From: Campylobacter ureolyticus ACS-301-V-Sch3b
GTDB taxonomy: Bacteria > Campylobacterota > Campylobacteria > Campylobacterales > Campylobacteraceae
Length of the DNA: 64,000 bases
Reading direction: 5' to 3'
Assembly (NCBI RefSeq): GCF_000413435.1
Contig: NZ_KE340326.1
Location: 813,809-877,808 of the forward strand
The notes beneath the pieces are model-generated. The model did not search any database, was not told the DNA's origin, and saw only the letters and a program-made list of their open reading frames with translations. Shown in pieces: positions 53,066-60,362 of this stretch; position 1 is the stretch's first letter; each line of letters begins with the position of its first letter. The translations under genes and the position numbers were made by a program.

Positions 53066-53920
53066 CTAGTTTTTCTTACTTTTTCTTTTTTTAGCTGAAA
53101 TTAAAGTGTTATTTAAAAGCATGGCTATTGTCATAGGTCCTACCCCGCCTGGCACTGGTGTTATAAACGAGCATTTTTCTTTTACTTCTTCAAAATCAAC
53201 ATCTCCTACCAAAGAGCCATCATCAAGTCTATTTATGCCTACATCAATTATTATAGCACCATCTTTTACCATATCAGCTTTTAAAAATTTTGGCTTTCCA
53301 ATAGCTGCAACGATAATATCGGCATTTTTAGTAAAATGCTCTAAATTTTTAGTTTTGCTATGAGTTATAGTAACAGTAGCATTAGCGTTTAAAAGCAAAT
53401 TTGCCATAGGTTTTCCAACTATATTGCTTCTTCCAATAACTACTGCATTTTTACCATTTAGATCAATATCATACTCTTTAAAAAGTCTCATAACTCCAAG
53501 TGGAGTACAAGGCACAAAACTATCCAACCCACTTACTAATTTGCCAACATTTATCGCGTGAAATCCATCGACATCCTTATCTGGATCAATCTCTTTTAAT
53601 ATATCATTTGTATTTATGTGTTTTGGGAGTGGAAGTTGAACTAAGATACCATCAACTTCTTTATCTGAGTTTAGTTTTTTTATAAGCTTTAAAAGCTCAT
53701 CTTGAGTTGTGTTTTGGCTAAGCTTAAAAGCAAGAGATTTTATACCACAAAGCTCACATGCTTTTTCTTTTGATCTTACATAAGTTTGACTAGCTTTATC
53801 CTCACCCACTAAAACAACAGCAAGAGTTGGGATAATGCCTTTTTCTTTTAAATTTGAAGTTTCGTTTTTAACCTCTTCTTTAACTTTTTTACTTATATTT
53901 TTTCCATCTATTAAAGTCAT
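53066..53920 (-). CDS. folD: Methylenetetrahydrofolate dehydrogenase/cyclohydrolase
   Basis: The 284-residue bifunctional enzyme has VVLVGEDKASQTYVRSKEKAC (with the catalytic Lys), DGILVQLPLPKH, DKDVDGFHAINVGKL, the NADP motif GRSNIVGKPMANLL and PVPGGVGPMTIAMLL. It interconverts methylene-, methenyl- and formyl-tetrahydrofolate. First gene of the minus-strand operon and divergent from the cytochrome c gene. Confidence 0.98.
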   Translation of the reverse strand: MTLIDGKNISKKVKEEVKNETSNLKEKGIIPTLAVVLVGEDKASQTYVRSKEKACELCGIKSLAFKLSQNTTQDELLKLIKKLNSDKEVDGILVQLPLPKHINTNDILKEIDPDKDVDGFHAINVGKLVSGLDSFVPCTPLGVMRLFKEYDIDLNGKNAVVIGRSNIVGKPMANLLLNANATVTITHSKTKNLEHFTKNADIIVAAIGKPKFLKADMVKDGAIIIDVGINRLDDGSLVGDVDFEEVKEKCSFITPVPGGVGPMTIAMLLNNTLISAKKRKSKKN

Positions 53921-54040
53921 TTTAAACCTTTTATATTTAAATTTAAAATAACATAATACCCAAATTTAGTTATAAAAAAGCTAAATTTAAAGCTATAAAT
54001 TGTATCATATTAGAAATTTTAAATTTGCCAAAGGCGGATA

Positions 54041-54391
54041 TTGAAAAAACTTATTATTTTACTTTTTATTATAAATTTTATACATGCAGAAAGCTTTATA
54101 ACTGATATGGAGTATGGAAAGATGCTTTATAAAAATCCACGCGGAATTGGATGTCACAAATGTCATGGATTAAAAGGCGAAGGCATGGTTATAGCAAGTT
54201 ATAAAGAATTTAATAAAACAAGTGAAGAAAAGATCGATAAAAAGCTAATTGCGCCAAGGATTAATAATTTAAACCCACAAGAGCTAGCCGATGGGATAAC
54301 AAGTAAAAAAAGAAGTGTAATGCCATCTTATTTTTTAACAAAAGATGAGATAATTGTGATTTATAAGTATTTAAAACAATCTAAAAAATAA
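54041..54391 (+). CDS. Small periplasmic monoheme cytochrome c
   Basis: The 116-residue protein starts at TTG 54041 (AAAGGCGGA upstream). It has a Sec signal to about residue 16. The heme attachment motif CHKCH (residues 38-42) lies in the usual YKNPRGIGCHKCHGLKGEG context. A likely axial Met is in VMPSYFL near residue 95, and a closing helix follows. It resembles the C. jejuni periplasmic protein between folD and hemL. The electron partner is unknown. Confidence 0.85.
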   Translation: MKKLIILLFIINFIHAESFITDMEYGKMLYKNPRGIGCHKCHGLKGEGMVIASYKEFNKTSEEKIDKKLIAPRINNLNPQELADGITSKKRSVMPSYFLTKDEIIVIYKYLKQSKK

Positions 54392-54430
54392 TAAAATAAA
54401 GATATAATAAACCAAAAATAAGGAGAGATG

Positions 54431-55711
54431 ATGACAAATTTACAAGCTTTTAAAGAGGCAAAAAAAGTAATTCCAGGAGGTGTTGATTCACCTGTTAGAG
54501 CGTTTGGCAATGTTGGAAGCCATCCATTTTTTGTAAAAAGTGCAAAAGGTGCTTATATTGAAGATATTGAGGGAAAAAAATATCTTGATTTTGTGCAAAG
54601 TTGGGGGCCTTTGATTTTTGGACATTGTGATGAGACAATAGAAAAAGCAGTTATACAAACTGCTAAAAATGGACTTAGCTTTGGGGCATCAAGTCCTTTA
54701 GAGACAAAACTTGCAAATTTAATTCTTAAAGATTTTCCTTATCTTGATATGATAAGATTTGTAAGCAGTGGAACAGAAGCAACTATGAGCGCTATTCGTC
54801 TTGCAAGAGGATATAGCAAAAAAGATGGAATTATCAAATTTGAAGGAAACTATCACGGACATAGCGATAGTTTATTAGTAAAAGCTGGAAGTGGTGCAGC
54901 TACTTTTGGGGCAACAAGCAGTGCAGGAGTTCCTAAAAGTGTGGCAGAAAATACCTTCGTAGCAATTTATAATAACATAGAAAGCGTAAAAGAGATATTA
55001 AATAAAAACGATAATATTGGAACAATTATAATTGAACCAATTGCTGGAAATATGGGACTTGTTCCAAGTAAGCCTGATTTTTTAAAAGCTCTTCGTAAAA
55101 TTTGTGATGAAAGAAATATAGTTTTAATCTTAGATGAGGTAATGAGTGGATACCGTGCAAGTAAAACTGGTAGTTTTGGAATTTATGGAATAAAGGCTGA
55201 TATTGTTACTTTTGGTAAAGTAATTGGCGGTGGTATTAACGCAGCTGCATTTGCCGCAAAAAAAGAAATTATGAGTTTAATAAGTCCTTTGGGTGATGTT
55301 TATCAAGCAGGAACTTTAAGTGGAAATCCTGTTGCTATGGCAGCTGGAATTGCAAGCTTAACTAAAATTTCAAATACTTCAAATTTATATGAAAAACTTG
55401 AAAAATTAGCTATTAAATTTACAGATGGACTTAAAAAAATAGCCAAAGAAAACGGCATTAGCATCCAAACATGTGTTAGAGGAAGTATGTTTGGTTACTT
55501 TTTTACAGATAAAGAGGTTGAAAATTATGCTGATGCTTTAACATCTGATTTAAAACTATTTTCTAAATTCCATACCGGTATGATAAATGAAGGTGTATTT
55601 TTAGCGCCATCTCAGTTTGAAACCGGATTTATATGTGATGCAATGAGCGAAGAAGATATTGACTTTGCTTTAAATGCAGCTAAAAAAGTAATGTCAAATT
55701 TGAAAAAATAA
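54431..55711 (+). CDS. hemL: Glutamate-1-semialdehyde 2,1-aminomutase
   Basis: The protein is 426 residues from ATG 54431; ATG 54428 is too near the AGGAG site. Motifs: AKKVIPGGVDSPVRAF, MIRFVSSGTEATMSAIRLARG, the LDEVMSG aspartate and the PLP lysine in VTFGKVIGGGINAAAF. It converts glutamate semialdehyde to 5-aminolevulinate, the first committed tetrapyrrole step of the C5 pathway, so it links to hemN at the window start. Confidence 0.98.
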   Translation: MTNLQAFKEAKKVIPGGVDSPVRAFGNVGSHPFFVKSAKGAYIEDIEGKKYLDFVQSWGPLIFGHCDETIEKAVIQTAKNGLSFGASSPLETKLANLILKDFPYLDMIRFVSSGTEATMSAIRLARGYSKKDGIIKFEGNYHGHSDSLLVKAGSGAATFGATSSAGVPKSVAENTFVAIYNNIESVKEILNKNDNIGTIIIEPIAGNMGLVPSKPDFLKALRKICDERNIVLILDEVMSGYRASKTGSFGIYGIKADIVTFGKVIGGGINAAAFAAKKEIMSLISPLGDVYQAGTLSGNPVAMAAGIASLTKISNTSNLYEKLEKLAIKFTDGLKKIAKENGISIQTCVRGSMFGYFFTDKEVENYADALTSDLKLFSKFHTGMINEGVFLAPSQFETGFICDAMSEEDIDFALNAAKKVMSNLKK

Positions 55712-55722
55712 ATGGTGATTTT

Positions 55723-56067
55723 ATGAAAATAACTGAAAATTTAAATGATGCAGTAAAAGATGCAAATGGTTTAAGTCTGGCTATTTCTATAGTCGTAGCT
55801 GTACTTATAGGGTTTTTTATAGGAAAAGGACTTTATCATCTAACTGGCATAAAAGCTTTGTTTTGGATATTTTTAGTTGTTGGGATATTGGCAGCTTTTT
55901 TAAATATTTATAAAGCTGTAAAAGCCCAGCAAAAAGATATTAATGATCTTGTAAATGATCCAAAATATAAGCAGTATAAAGAGGCTCTTGATAAGGAAAA
56001 TCCTCATAAAGACTATGATGAGTTTGATGCGATTGACAAAGAAGATAAAAAGTGGAATGAAGCATAA
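55723..56067 (+). CDS. Small AtpZ/AtpI-like membrane protein
   Basis: The 114-residue protein has two transmembrane segments (about 17-40 and 47-66). The sequence LAISIVVAVLIGFFIGKGLYHLTGIKALFWIFLVVGILAAFLNIYK matches the AtpZ/AtpI style of F-type ATPase-associated proteins. A charged, Asp/Lys-rich tail follows. No ATP synthase gene is near. It follows hemL by 11 bases. Confidence 0.75.
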   Translation: MKITENLNDAVKDANGLSLAISIVVAVLIGFFIGKGLYHLTGIKALFWIFLVVGILAAFLNIYKAVKAQQKDINDLVNDPKYKQYKEALDKENPHKDYDEFDAIDKEDKKWNEA

Positions 56068-56113
56068 ATTTTGCTTAAATAGTAGTTTTTAAAAGCAAAT
56101 TTAAAGGTGTGTT

Positions 56114-56527
56114 TTGACAAAAGAATTTATTAAGTTATTAAAAATTTATCTTATTTTAGACTTTATTTTAGCTATTTTAAGCTTTGTTTTTGGCTTAAAA
56201 TGGCTTATTAGTTCTCAAATTTCATTTATAATAACTATGTTTATAGCAAATTTTTCATTTAAAAGCTATAAAAATATGATAGATAAAGAGCTAAGAAGTG
56301 GTAAATTTGACTATTTAGAAGAAAATGATGAGGATATAAAAATAAGTAAAAAATCTTCTGCCTTGACTTTTTTATCGCCTTTTAAAATTATTGGTTATTT
56401 TGCTTTAGGTCTTAGTTTTTATATTTTAGTAAAAACCGAACTTTTAAATGTTTATGGATTTATGGCAGGTGTTTTTCCATATCCAATTGGCGCTATAATT
56501 TATGGAATTTTATATGCAAATAAGTAA
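56114..56527 (+). CDS. Hypothetical integral membrane protein, 137 residues
   Basis: The protein starts at TTG 56114 with AAAGG upstream. It has about four hydrophobic segments (10-26, 29-47, 86-105 and 110-134) and a charged cytoplasmic loop (about 50-80). I recall a similar protein at the same place in C. jejuni, between hemL and an MFS gene. Function unknown. Its last 14 bases overlap the next gene. Confidence 0.75.
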   Translation: MTKEFIKLLKIYLILDFILAILSFVFGLKWLISSQISFIITMFIANFSFKSYKNMIDKELRSGKFDYLEENDEDIKISKKSSALTFLSPFKIIGYFALGLSFYILVKTELLNVYGFMAGVFPYPIGAIIYGILYANK

Positions 56528-57725
56528 GAAAATGCCAAGTCCAAAAAGAACTATTAAGGTCTTATCTGCTCTTTTTATAGGAGTTTGGCTTATATTTATA
56601 GGAAATGGCTTAGTTTTAACATCAGCTGGTGTTATGCTAAAAGAAATGGGCGTAAGCGATGTTTTTATCGGCATTATCACATCGTGCTTTTTTCTTGGTG
56701 GCATTATGAGTGCGATATTTGCTTATAGTTTTATAAGTAGCTATGGATATGTTAGAAGTTATGCTATATTTACAGCTTTATTTGCCATTTCAGCTACGCT
56801 TCATGGACTTGGAAATAGCATAATTTATTGGGCATTTTTACGATTTTTGCTTGGATTTTCTTATTATAGTATCGTTATGGTTGTAGAAAGCTGGATAAAC
56901 ACAAAGTCTAAAAATGAGATAAGATCACGAGTTTTAGCATTTTATGAAATGCTTTATTATGGTGGATTTGGTGTTGGGGTTATAATACTTGCTCTAAATT
57001 TAAGCAATGCTAAAATTTTTGCAATTTCTATATTTTTCATCTTACTTGGTGCAATTCCAATGAATACTGTAAAAATCAAAGAACCACCACTTCCTGAAAA
57101 AAGAAAACTATCAATCCCAAATGTTTTTAATCTTGTCCCACTAGCACTTAGTGGAAGCTTTACAGCTGGAATTTGCTTAAGTACTTTTTTTGCAATGTCA
57201 AGTGTGTTTGTTTTAAAAATAGGGGGAAGCGTTTTAGATATTTCTACTTTTATTTTTATAGCAATGATAGGGGGATTGTTATCAGAGCTCTTTTTTGGAA
57301 ATTTTAGTGATAAATTTGGTAGAAAATACTCTATTATGCTTGGTGTTTTTATCGCTTTAGTTGCTTCTATTTTTATGTGGTTTAATTTAGAAAATTTAAC
57401 TATTTTAAAAATTTGCGTATTTTTTCTAACTTTTGGAACATTTTCACTTTATGCATTATCACTTGCAAGAGCAAATGATATGTTAAACAATAAAAACGAA
57501 AGTGCAAAGGTTGGAGCTGAGCTTTTACTAAGCTATTCTATTGGCTCACTTCTAGGACCGTTAATCACAGGAGTTTTTATAGAAATTTTTGGATCTTTGG
57601 GTTTTGTTTTAGTCTATGTTTTAATACTAGCGTTTTTATTTGTATTTGCTGCATTTCAAGAAGTTGTACCTAAGGAAAAAAGAGGGGAATTTGTAGCAAA
57701 AATACCAAGTAAAATTTTAAGATAA
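56514..57725 (+). CDS. MFS transporter
   Basis: The protein is about 403 residues with 12 predicted transmembrane segments. The loop 2-3 region and NFSDKFGRKYSIMLGV (between helices 8 and 9) carry the MFS D-x-x-G-R-K motif. Substrate unknown. ATG 56514 is preferred over 56502 and 56532 because GGA at 56504-56506 is suitably placed, but the choice is uncertain. It is last in the run from hemL and coupled to the membrane protein gene. Confidence 0.85.
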   Translation: MQISKKMPSPKRTIKVLSALFIGVWLIFIGNGLVLTSAGVMLKEMGVSDVFIGIITSCFFLGGIMSAIFAYSFISSYGYVRSYAIFTALFAISATLHGLGNSIIYWAFLRFLLGFSYYSIVMVVESWINTKSKNEIRSRVLAFYEMLYYGGFGVGVIILALNLSNAKIFAISIFFILLGAIPMNTVKIKEPPLPEKRKLSIPNVFNLVPLALSGSFTAGICLSTFFAMSSVFVLKIGGSVLDISTFIFIAMIGGLLSELFFGNFSDKFGRKYSIMLGVFIALVASIFMWFNLENLTILKICVFFLTFGTFSLYALSLARANDMLNNKNESAKVGAELLLSYSIGSLLGPLITGVFIEIFGSLGFVLVYVLILAFLFVFAAFQEVVPKEKRGEFVAKIPSKILR

Positions 57726-57775
57726 ATTTAACACTTTTTAGCTAAACTTTTATAAATTTAATAAGGAGTTTTACA

Positions 57776-58009
57776 ATGCAAACTATAACTTTACAAGCTG
57801 AAAAAAGTGTCATTGATGAAATTTTAGAATTTATTAAAGATAAAAATGCAAAATTTATTATTGAAAAAGATGATGATTTGTCAAATTTAACATTTGATGA
57901 GATAAAAGCCGAAGTTAAGGACACCATAGAACAAATTGAAAATGGCACTATGGAACTTCACACAATGGAAGAAATAAGAACCTACACAGATAAAATCATA
58001 AATAGCTAA
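57776..58009 (+). CDS. Antitoxin of toxin-antitoxin module 1
   Basis: The 77-residue acidic protein has an N-terminal strand-helix start (MQTITLQAEKSVIDEILEFIKDK) like many small RelB/ParD-type antitoxins. A helical C-terminal half could wrap the toxin. Ribosome binding site AAGGAG. The toxin gene starts 3 bases after its stop. Its exact antitoxin family is not recognised. Confidence 0.75.
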   Translation: MQTITLQAEKSVIDEILEFIKDKNAKFIIEKDDDLSNLTFDEIKAEVKDTIEQIENGTMELHTMEEIRTYTDKIINS

Positions 58010-58012
58010 ATA

Positions 58013-58288
58013 ATGATAATTTTAACTAATCGCTTTAAAAAAGAGTTAGGCAATATTTTAGGTTTTATTAAAAAAGATAGTAAAACAAGAGCTTTAAAAT
58101 TTAGAGATGATTTATTATCTAAAATTGATCAAATCCCAAACTATCCACAAATTTATAGAAAGTCATTAACCACAGATGATGAAAATGTAAAAGACTTGAT
58201 ATTTAAAGGCTTTGTTGTTGTTTTTAGGGTAAAAAATGATGATATTTATATTTTAGGAATTTACAAACACAATCTTTGGAAAAACTGA
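58013..58288 (+). CDS. RelE/ParE family toxin of module 1
   Basis: The 91-residue basic protein has the RelE/ParE pattern of an N-terminal helix pair (RFKKELGNILGFIKKDSKTRALKFRDDLLSKIDQI). The central PQIYRKS follows, then C-terminal strands VKDLIFKGFVVVFRVKNDDIYILGIYKHNLW. ParE members poison gyrase, RelE members cut mRNA on the ribosome; the sequence looks closer to ParE. Confidence 0.82.
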   Translation: MIILTNRFKKELGNILGFIKKDSKTRALKFRDDLLSKIDQIPNYPQIYRKSLTTDDENVKDLIFKGFVVVFRVKNDDIYILGIYKHNLWKN

Positions 58289-58360
58289 CAATTTTAAAAA
58301 ATATAAACTTTTATAAAAATTTGGTAAAATACAAAGTAAAAATATAAATTAAAATTGTCA
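58286..58360. repeat. 12-bp inverted repeat around the promoter of module 2
   Basis: Arms 58286-58297 and 58349-58360 are perfect inverted complements and bracket 51 bases. The left arm starts with the stop codon of toxin 1; the right arm ends just before the AAGGA site of antitoxin 2. Antitoxins commonly bind such palindromic arms, so an operator is possible. Confidence 0.6.
58322..58330 (+). promoter_or_regulatory. Extended -10 promoter of module 2
   Basis: TGGTAAAAT (TAAAAT at 58325-58330), behind A/T-rich DNA, lies between the two inverted-repeat arms and 44 bases before antitoxin 2. Confidence 0.55.
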
Positions 58361-58373
58361 AAAAGGATAAGTA

Positions 58374-58655
58374 ATGCAATATGAAATTTATAAAAATTAT
58401 GACTATAATAAATTAGTCAATGCTTTAAATAATGCAGAAGAAAAAAGGGATAAATTTTTAAAAGAGGCAAGGGAGCAGTCAAATTTAATCTCTTTTTTAA
58501 TAAAAGAGTTAAAAACTAGGTTGCAAGAGCCAGAATTTTACAGTGTTGATAATGCTCCAAGTTTAAAATCCATAAGAGCTCAAATTCTAAAAATGCCACA
58601 AGATGAAATAGAAAAAATTAAAGCTGAGGTGGATAAAGAGATGTTTGGTAGCTAA
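58374..58655 (+). CDS. Antitoxin of toxin-antitoxin module 2
   Basis: The 93-residue protein is mostly helical and charged (DYNKLVNALNNAEEKRDKFLKEAREQSNLISFLIKELKTRL), with the tail MPQDEIEKIKAEVDKEMFGS. It is unlike antitoxin 1. Its stop is followed after 1 base by the toxin ATG. The antitoxin role is inferred from size and position. Confidence 0.7.
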   Translation: MQYEIYKNYDYNKLVNALNNAEEKRDKFLKEAREQSNLISFLIKELKTRLQEPEFYSVDNAPSLKSIRAQILKMPQDEIEKIKAEVDKEMFGS

Positions 58656-58656
58656 A

Positions 58657-58956
58657 ATGTATGAAATTATAATCCCAAACAAAGTCGATAAGATGATAAA
58701 ATCTATCCAAAAAGGCGATAGACAAAATGCAATTAGAATTTTATTTGCTATTGAAAATTTAAGAAATTCAAACGACCCTTTTTCATTAAAAAATTGCAAA
58801 AAATTAGAAAATTTTGAAAACATATATCGCTGGAAAGTAGGGCAAGACTACCGAATAATTGGTAAAAAAATTAAAGAAGCCCTAGTGCTTGAATTAATAA
58901 AAGTATCAAAAAGAAAAGATTCTATAAAAAATAAGTGTTATGACTTAAACCAATAA
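58657..58956 (+). CDS. RelE family toxin of module 2
   Basis: The 99-residue protein from ATG 58657 has the RelE core: helices DKMIKSIQKGDRQNAIRILFAIENL, the PFSLKNCKKLENF strand, then IYRWKVGQDYRII and ALVLELIKVSKRKDSI. The RWKVGxDYRII box is typical of RelE/YoeB/HigB mRNA interferases. It converges with an MFS gene after 4 bases. Confidence 0.85.
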   Translation: MYEIIIPNKVDKMIKSIQKGDRQNAIRILFAIENLRNSNDPFSLKNCKKLENFENIYRWKVGQDYRIIGKKIKEALVLELIKVSKRKDSIKNKCYDLNQ

Positions 58957-58960
58957 ACTC

Positions 58961-60148
58961 TTAAATTCTCTTATAAACTCTTTTATAATAAAACGCTGCC
59001 ATGATAAAGTTAAGCCCAAAAAGTATAGTTATACAAAACGCATTTAGTCCAAGTTTGTATAAATATCCAGTAAGTATCGAAGTAGTTGCGGCAATTCCTA
59101 AAAACACCATATCAACATAAGCTATAACTCTACCATAATACCTTTTATCACAATGTGTTTGTATAAGAGTATAAGTATAAGACCAAAGAGTTGAGGTACT
59201 AAGTCCAGTTAAAAAAAGTCCGATAAAACTTAGATAAAAGTTAAACTGCAAAATCGCCCATGAAAACAGCCCCAAACCTTGAGCGATAAAAATTAAAAAA
59301 ATAGTTCTATTATTTGCAAATTTACTTAAAACTATAGGTCCTATTATAAGTCCTAAGGCTCTAACTGTATTTATAAAGCCCAAAATAAGAGCAAAGCTTA
59401 AAATCTCTTTATATTGATATTTTGCTAAAATATTTATTAAAGTATCGTATGAAGTAACTGCCACAAAACCGTGAATTAAAATTAGATTTATTAAAAGTGG
59501 ATTGGATTTAAGATAGATAAATCCCTCTTTTATCATAAAAAATGCTTTTGTTGTTAGAGTTTTTTTCTCTTCTTTTAAATTTAATCTTGTAAGTAAAAAA
59601 ATGCCAACTAAGTAGATGAGAAAGTCAAATTTAAACGAGTTATAAACTCCAAAATGATTTATAAAAATCCCTGCAAATGCCATACCAAAGGTGTATGAAA
59701 CAGCCCAAATTATGGAGTGAATTTCATTTGCAAGTTTTAACTCATCATTTTTTAAAATTTTTGGTAGTAAACTCATCTCAACTTGGAAATAAACACCAGC
59801 TAGCCCCATTCTTATAAAAACTAAAGCTTGTAAAAACCAAAACCAACTCAAGCTATCCACTAGCAAAAGCAAAGCAACAGTTATAGCCTCTATTATCATA
59901 AATGTCATAAAAAGTGGAAATGCTCTAAATTTGTCTATTATAACTCCAGCAAATGGCGCTATTATTACACTTGGGATAAATGCCATAGCTGCTGTTAATG
60001 CGACCATTTGATCGCTTGCTCCAAGTTTGTTTAAAAGTGTAAAAACCCCGATATGGCTAAACCACGCACCAAAATAGCAAATTAGCTGTATTGTTGAAAG
60101 AATTCTAACAGTTTTATTAGCTTTAAAAAGATTTATATATCTATTCAT
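58961..60148 (-). CDS. MFS transporter, EntS-like (MFS_3 type)
   Basis: The protein is 395 residues from ATG 60148, with GAG 7 bases upstream; a TTG at 60160 is an alternative. It has about 12 transmembrane segments. The N-terminal half matches the MFS_3 pattern (FAGVIIDKFRAFPLFM, LLPKILKNDELKLANEIHSIIWAVSYTFGMAFAGIFINHFG). These often export siderophores or drugs. No siderophore gene is near, so the substrate is unknown. Confidence 0.85.
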   Translation of the reverse strand: MNRYINLFKANKTVRILSTIQLICYFGAWFSHIGVFTLLNKLGASDQMVALTAAMAFIPSVIIAPFAGVIIDKFRAFPLFMTFMIIEAITVALLLLVDSLSWFWFLQALVFIRMGLAGVYFQVEMSLLPKILKNDELKLANEIHSIIWAVSYTFGMAFAGIFINHFGVYNSFKFDFLIYLVGIFLLTRLNLKEEKKTLTTKAFFMIKEGFIYLKSNPLLINLILIHGFVAVTSYDTLINILAKYQYKEILSFALILGFINTVRALGLIIGPIVLSKFANNRTIFLIFIAQGLGLFSWAILQFNFYLSFIGLFLTGLSTSTLWSYTYTLIQTHCDKRYYGRVIAYVDMVFLGIAATTSILTGYLYKLGLNAFCITILFGLNFIMAAFYYKRVYKRI

Positions 60149-60275
60149 AAATTTACTCAAAAATTAAAAAATTCCAAGCATTATAGCTAAAATTTGTAAT
60201 GTTAAATTTATAAAAATCTTAAAAATCAAAAAATTTATTCTAAACTCTAGCTATTTAGCGATTTAAGGCTTATAA

Positions 60276-60289
60276 TTTTTTTTTTTTTT
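60276..60289 (+). repeat. T14 tract upstream of the adhesin gene
   Basis: Fourteen T residues end 30 bases upstream of the best -10 box of the adhesin gene. A tract at about -42 to -55 could change promoter strength by slippage, as known for phase-variable adhesins in other bacteria. Confidence 0.75.
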
Positions 60290-60316
60290 GAAATTAAGAA
60301 TAATATAGTGAAATTT

Positions 60317-60325
60317 ATGCTATTA
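60317..60325 (+). promoter_or_regulatory. Extended -10 promoter of the adhesin gene
   Basis: TGCTATTAT (TATTAT at 60320-60325) lies 37 bases before the ATG at 60363 and sits in a short palindrome (ATGCTATTATAGCAT). The AAGGAG site at 60349-60354 follows. Confidence 0.5.
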
Positions 60326-60362
60326 TAGCATCCTTAATAAAGAAAAAACAAGGAGTTGTTTA

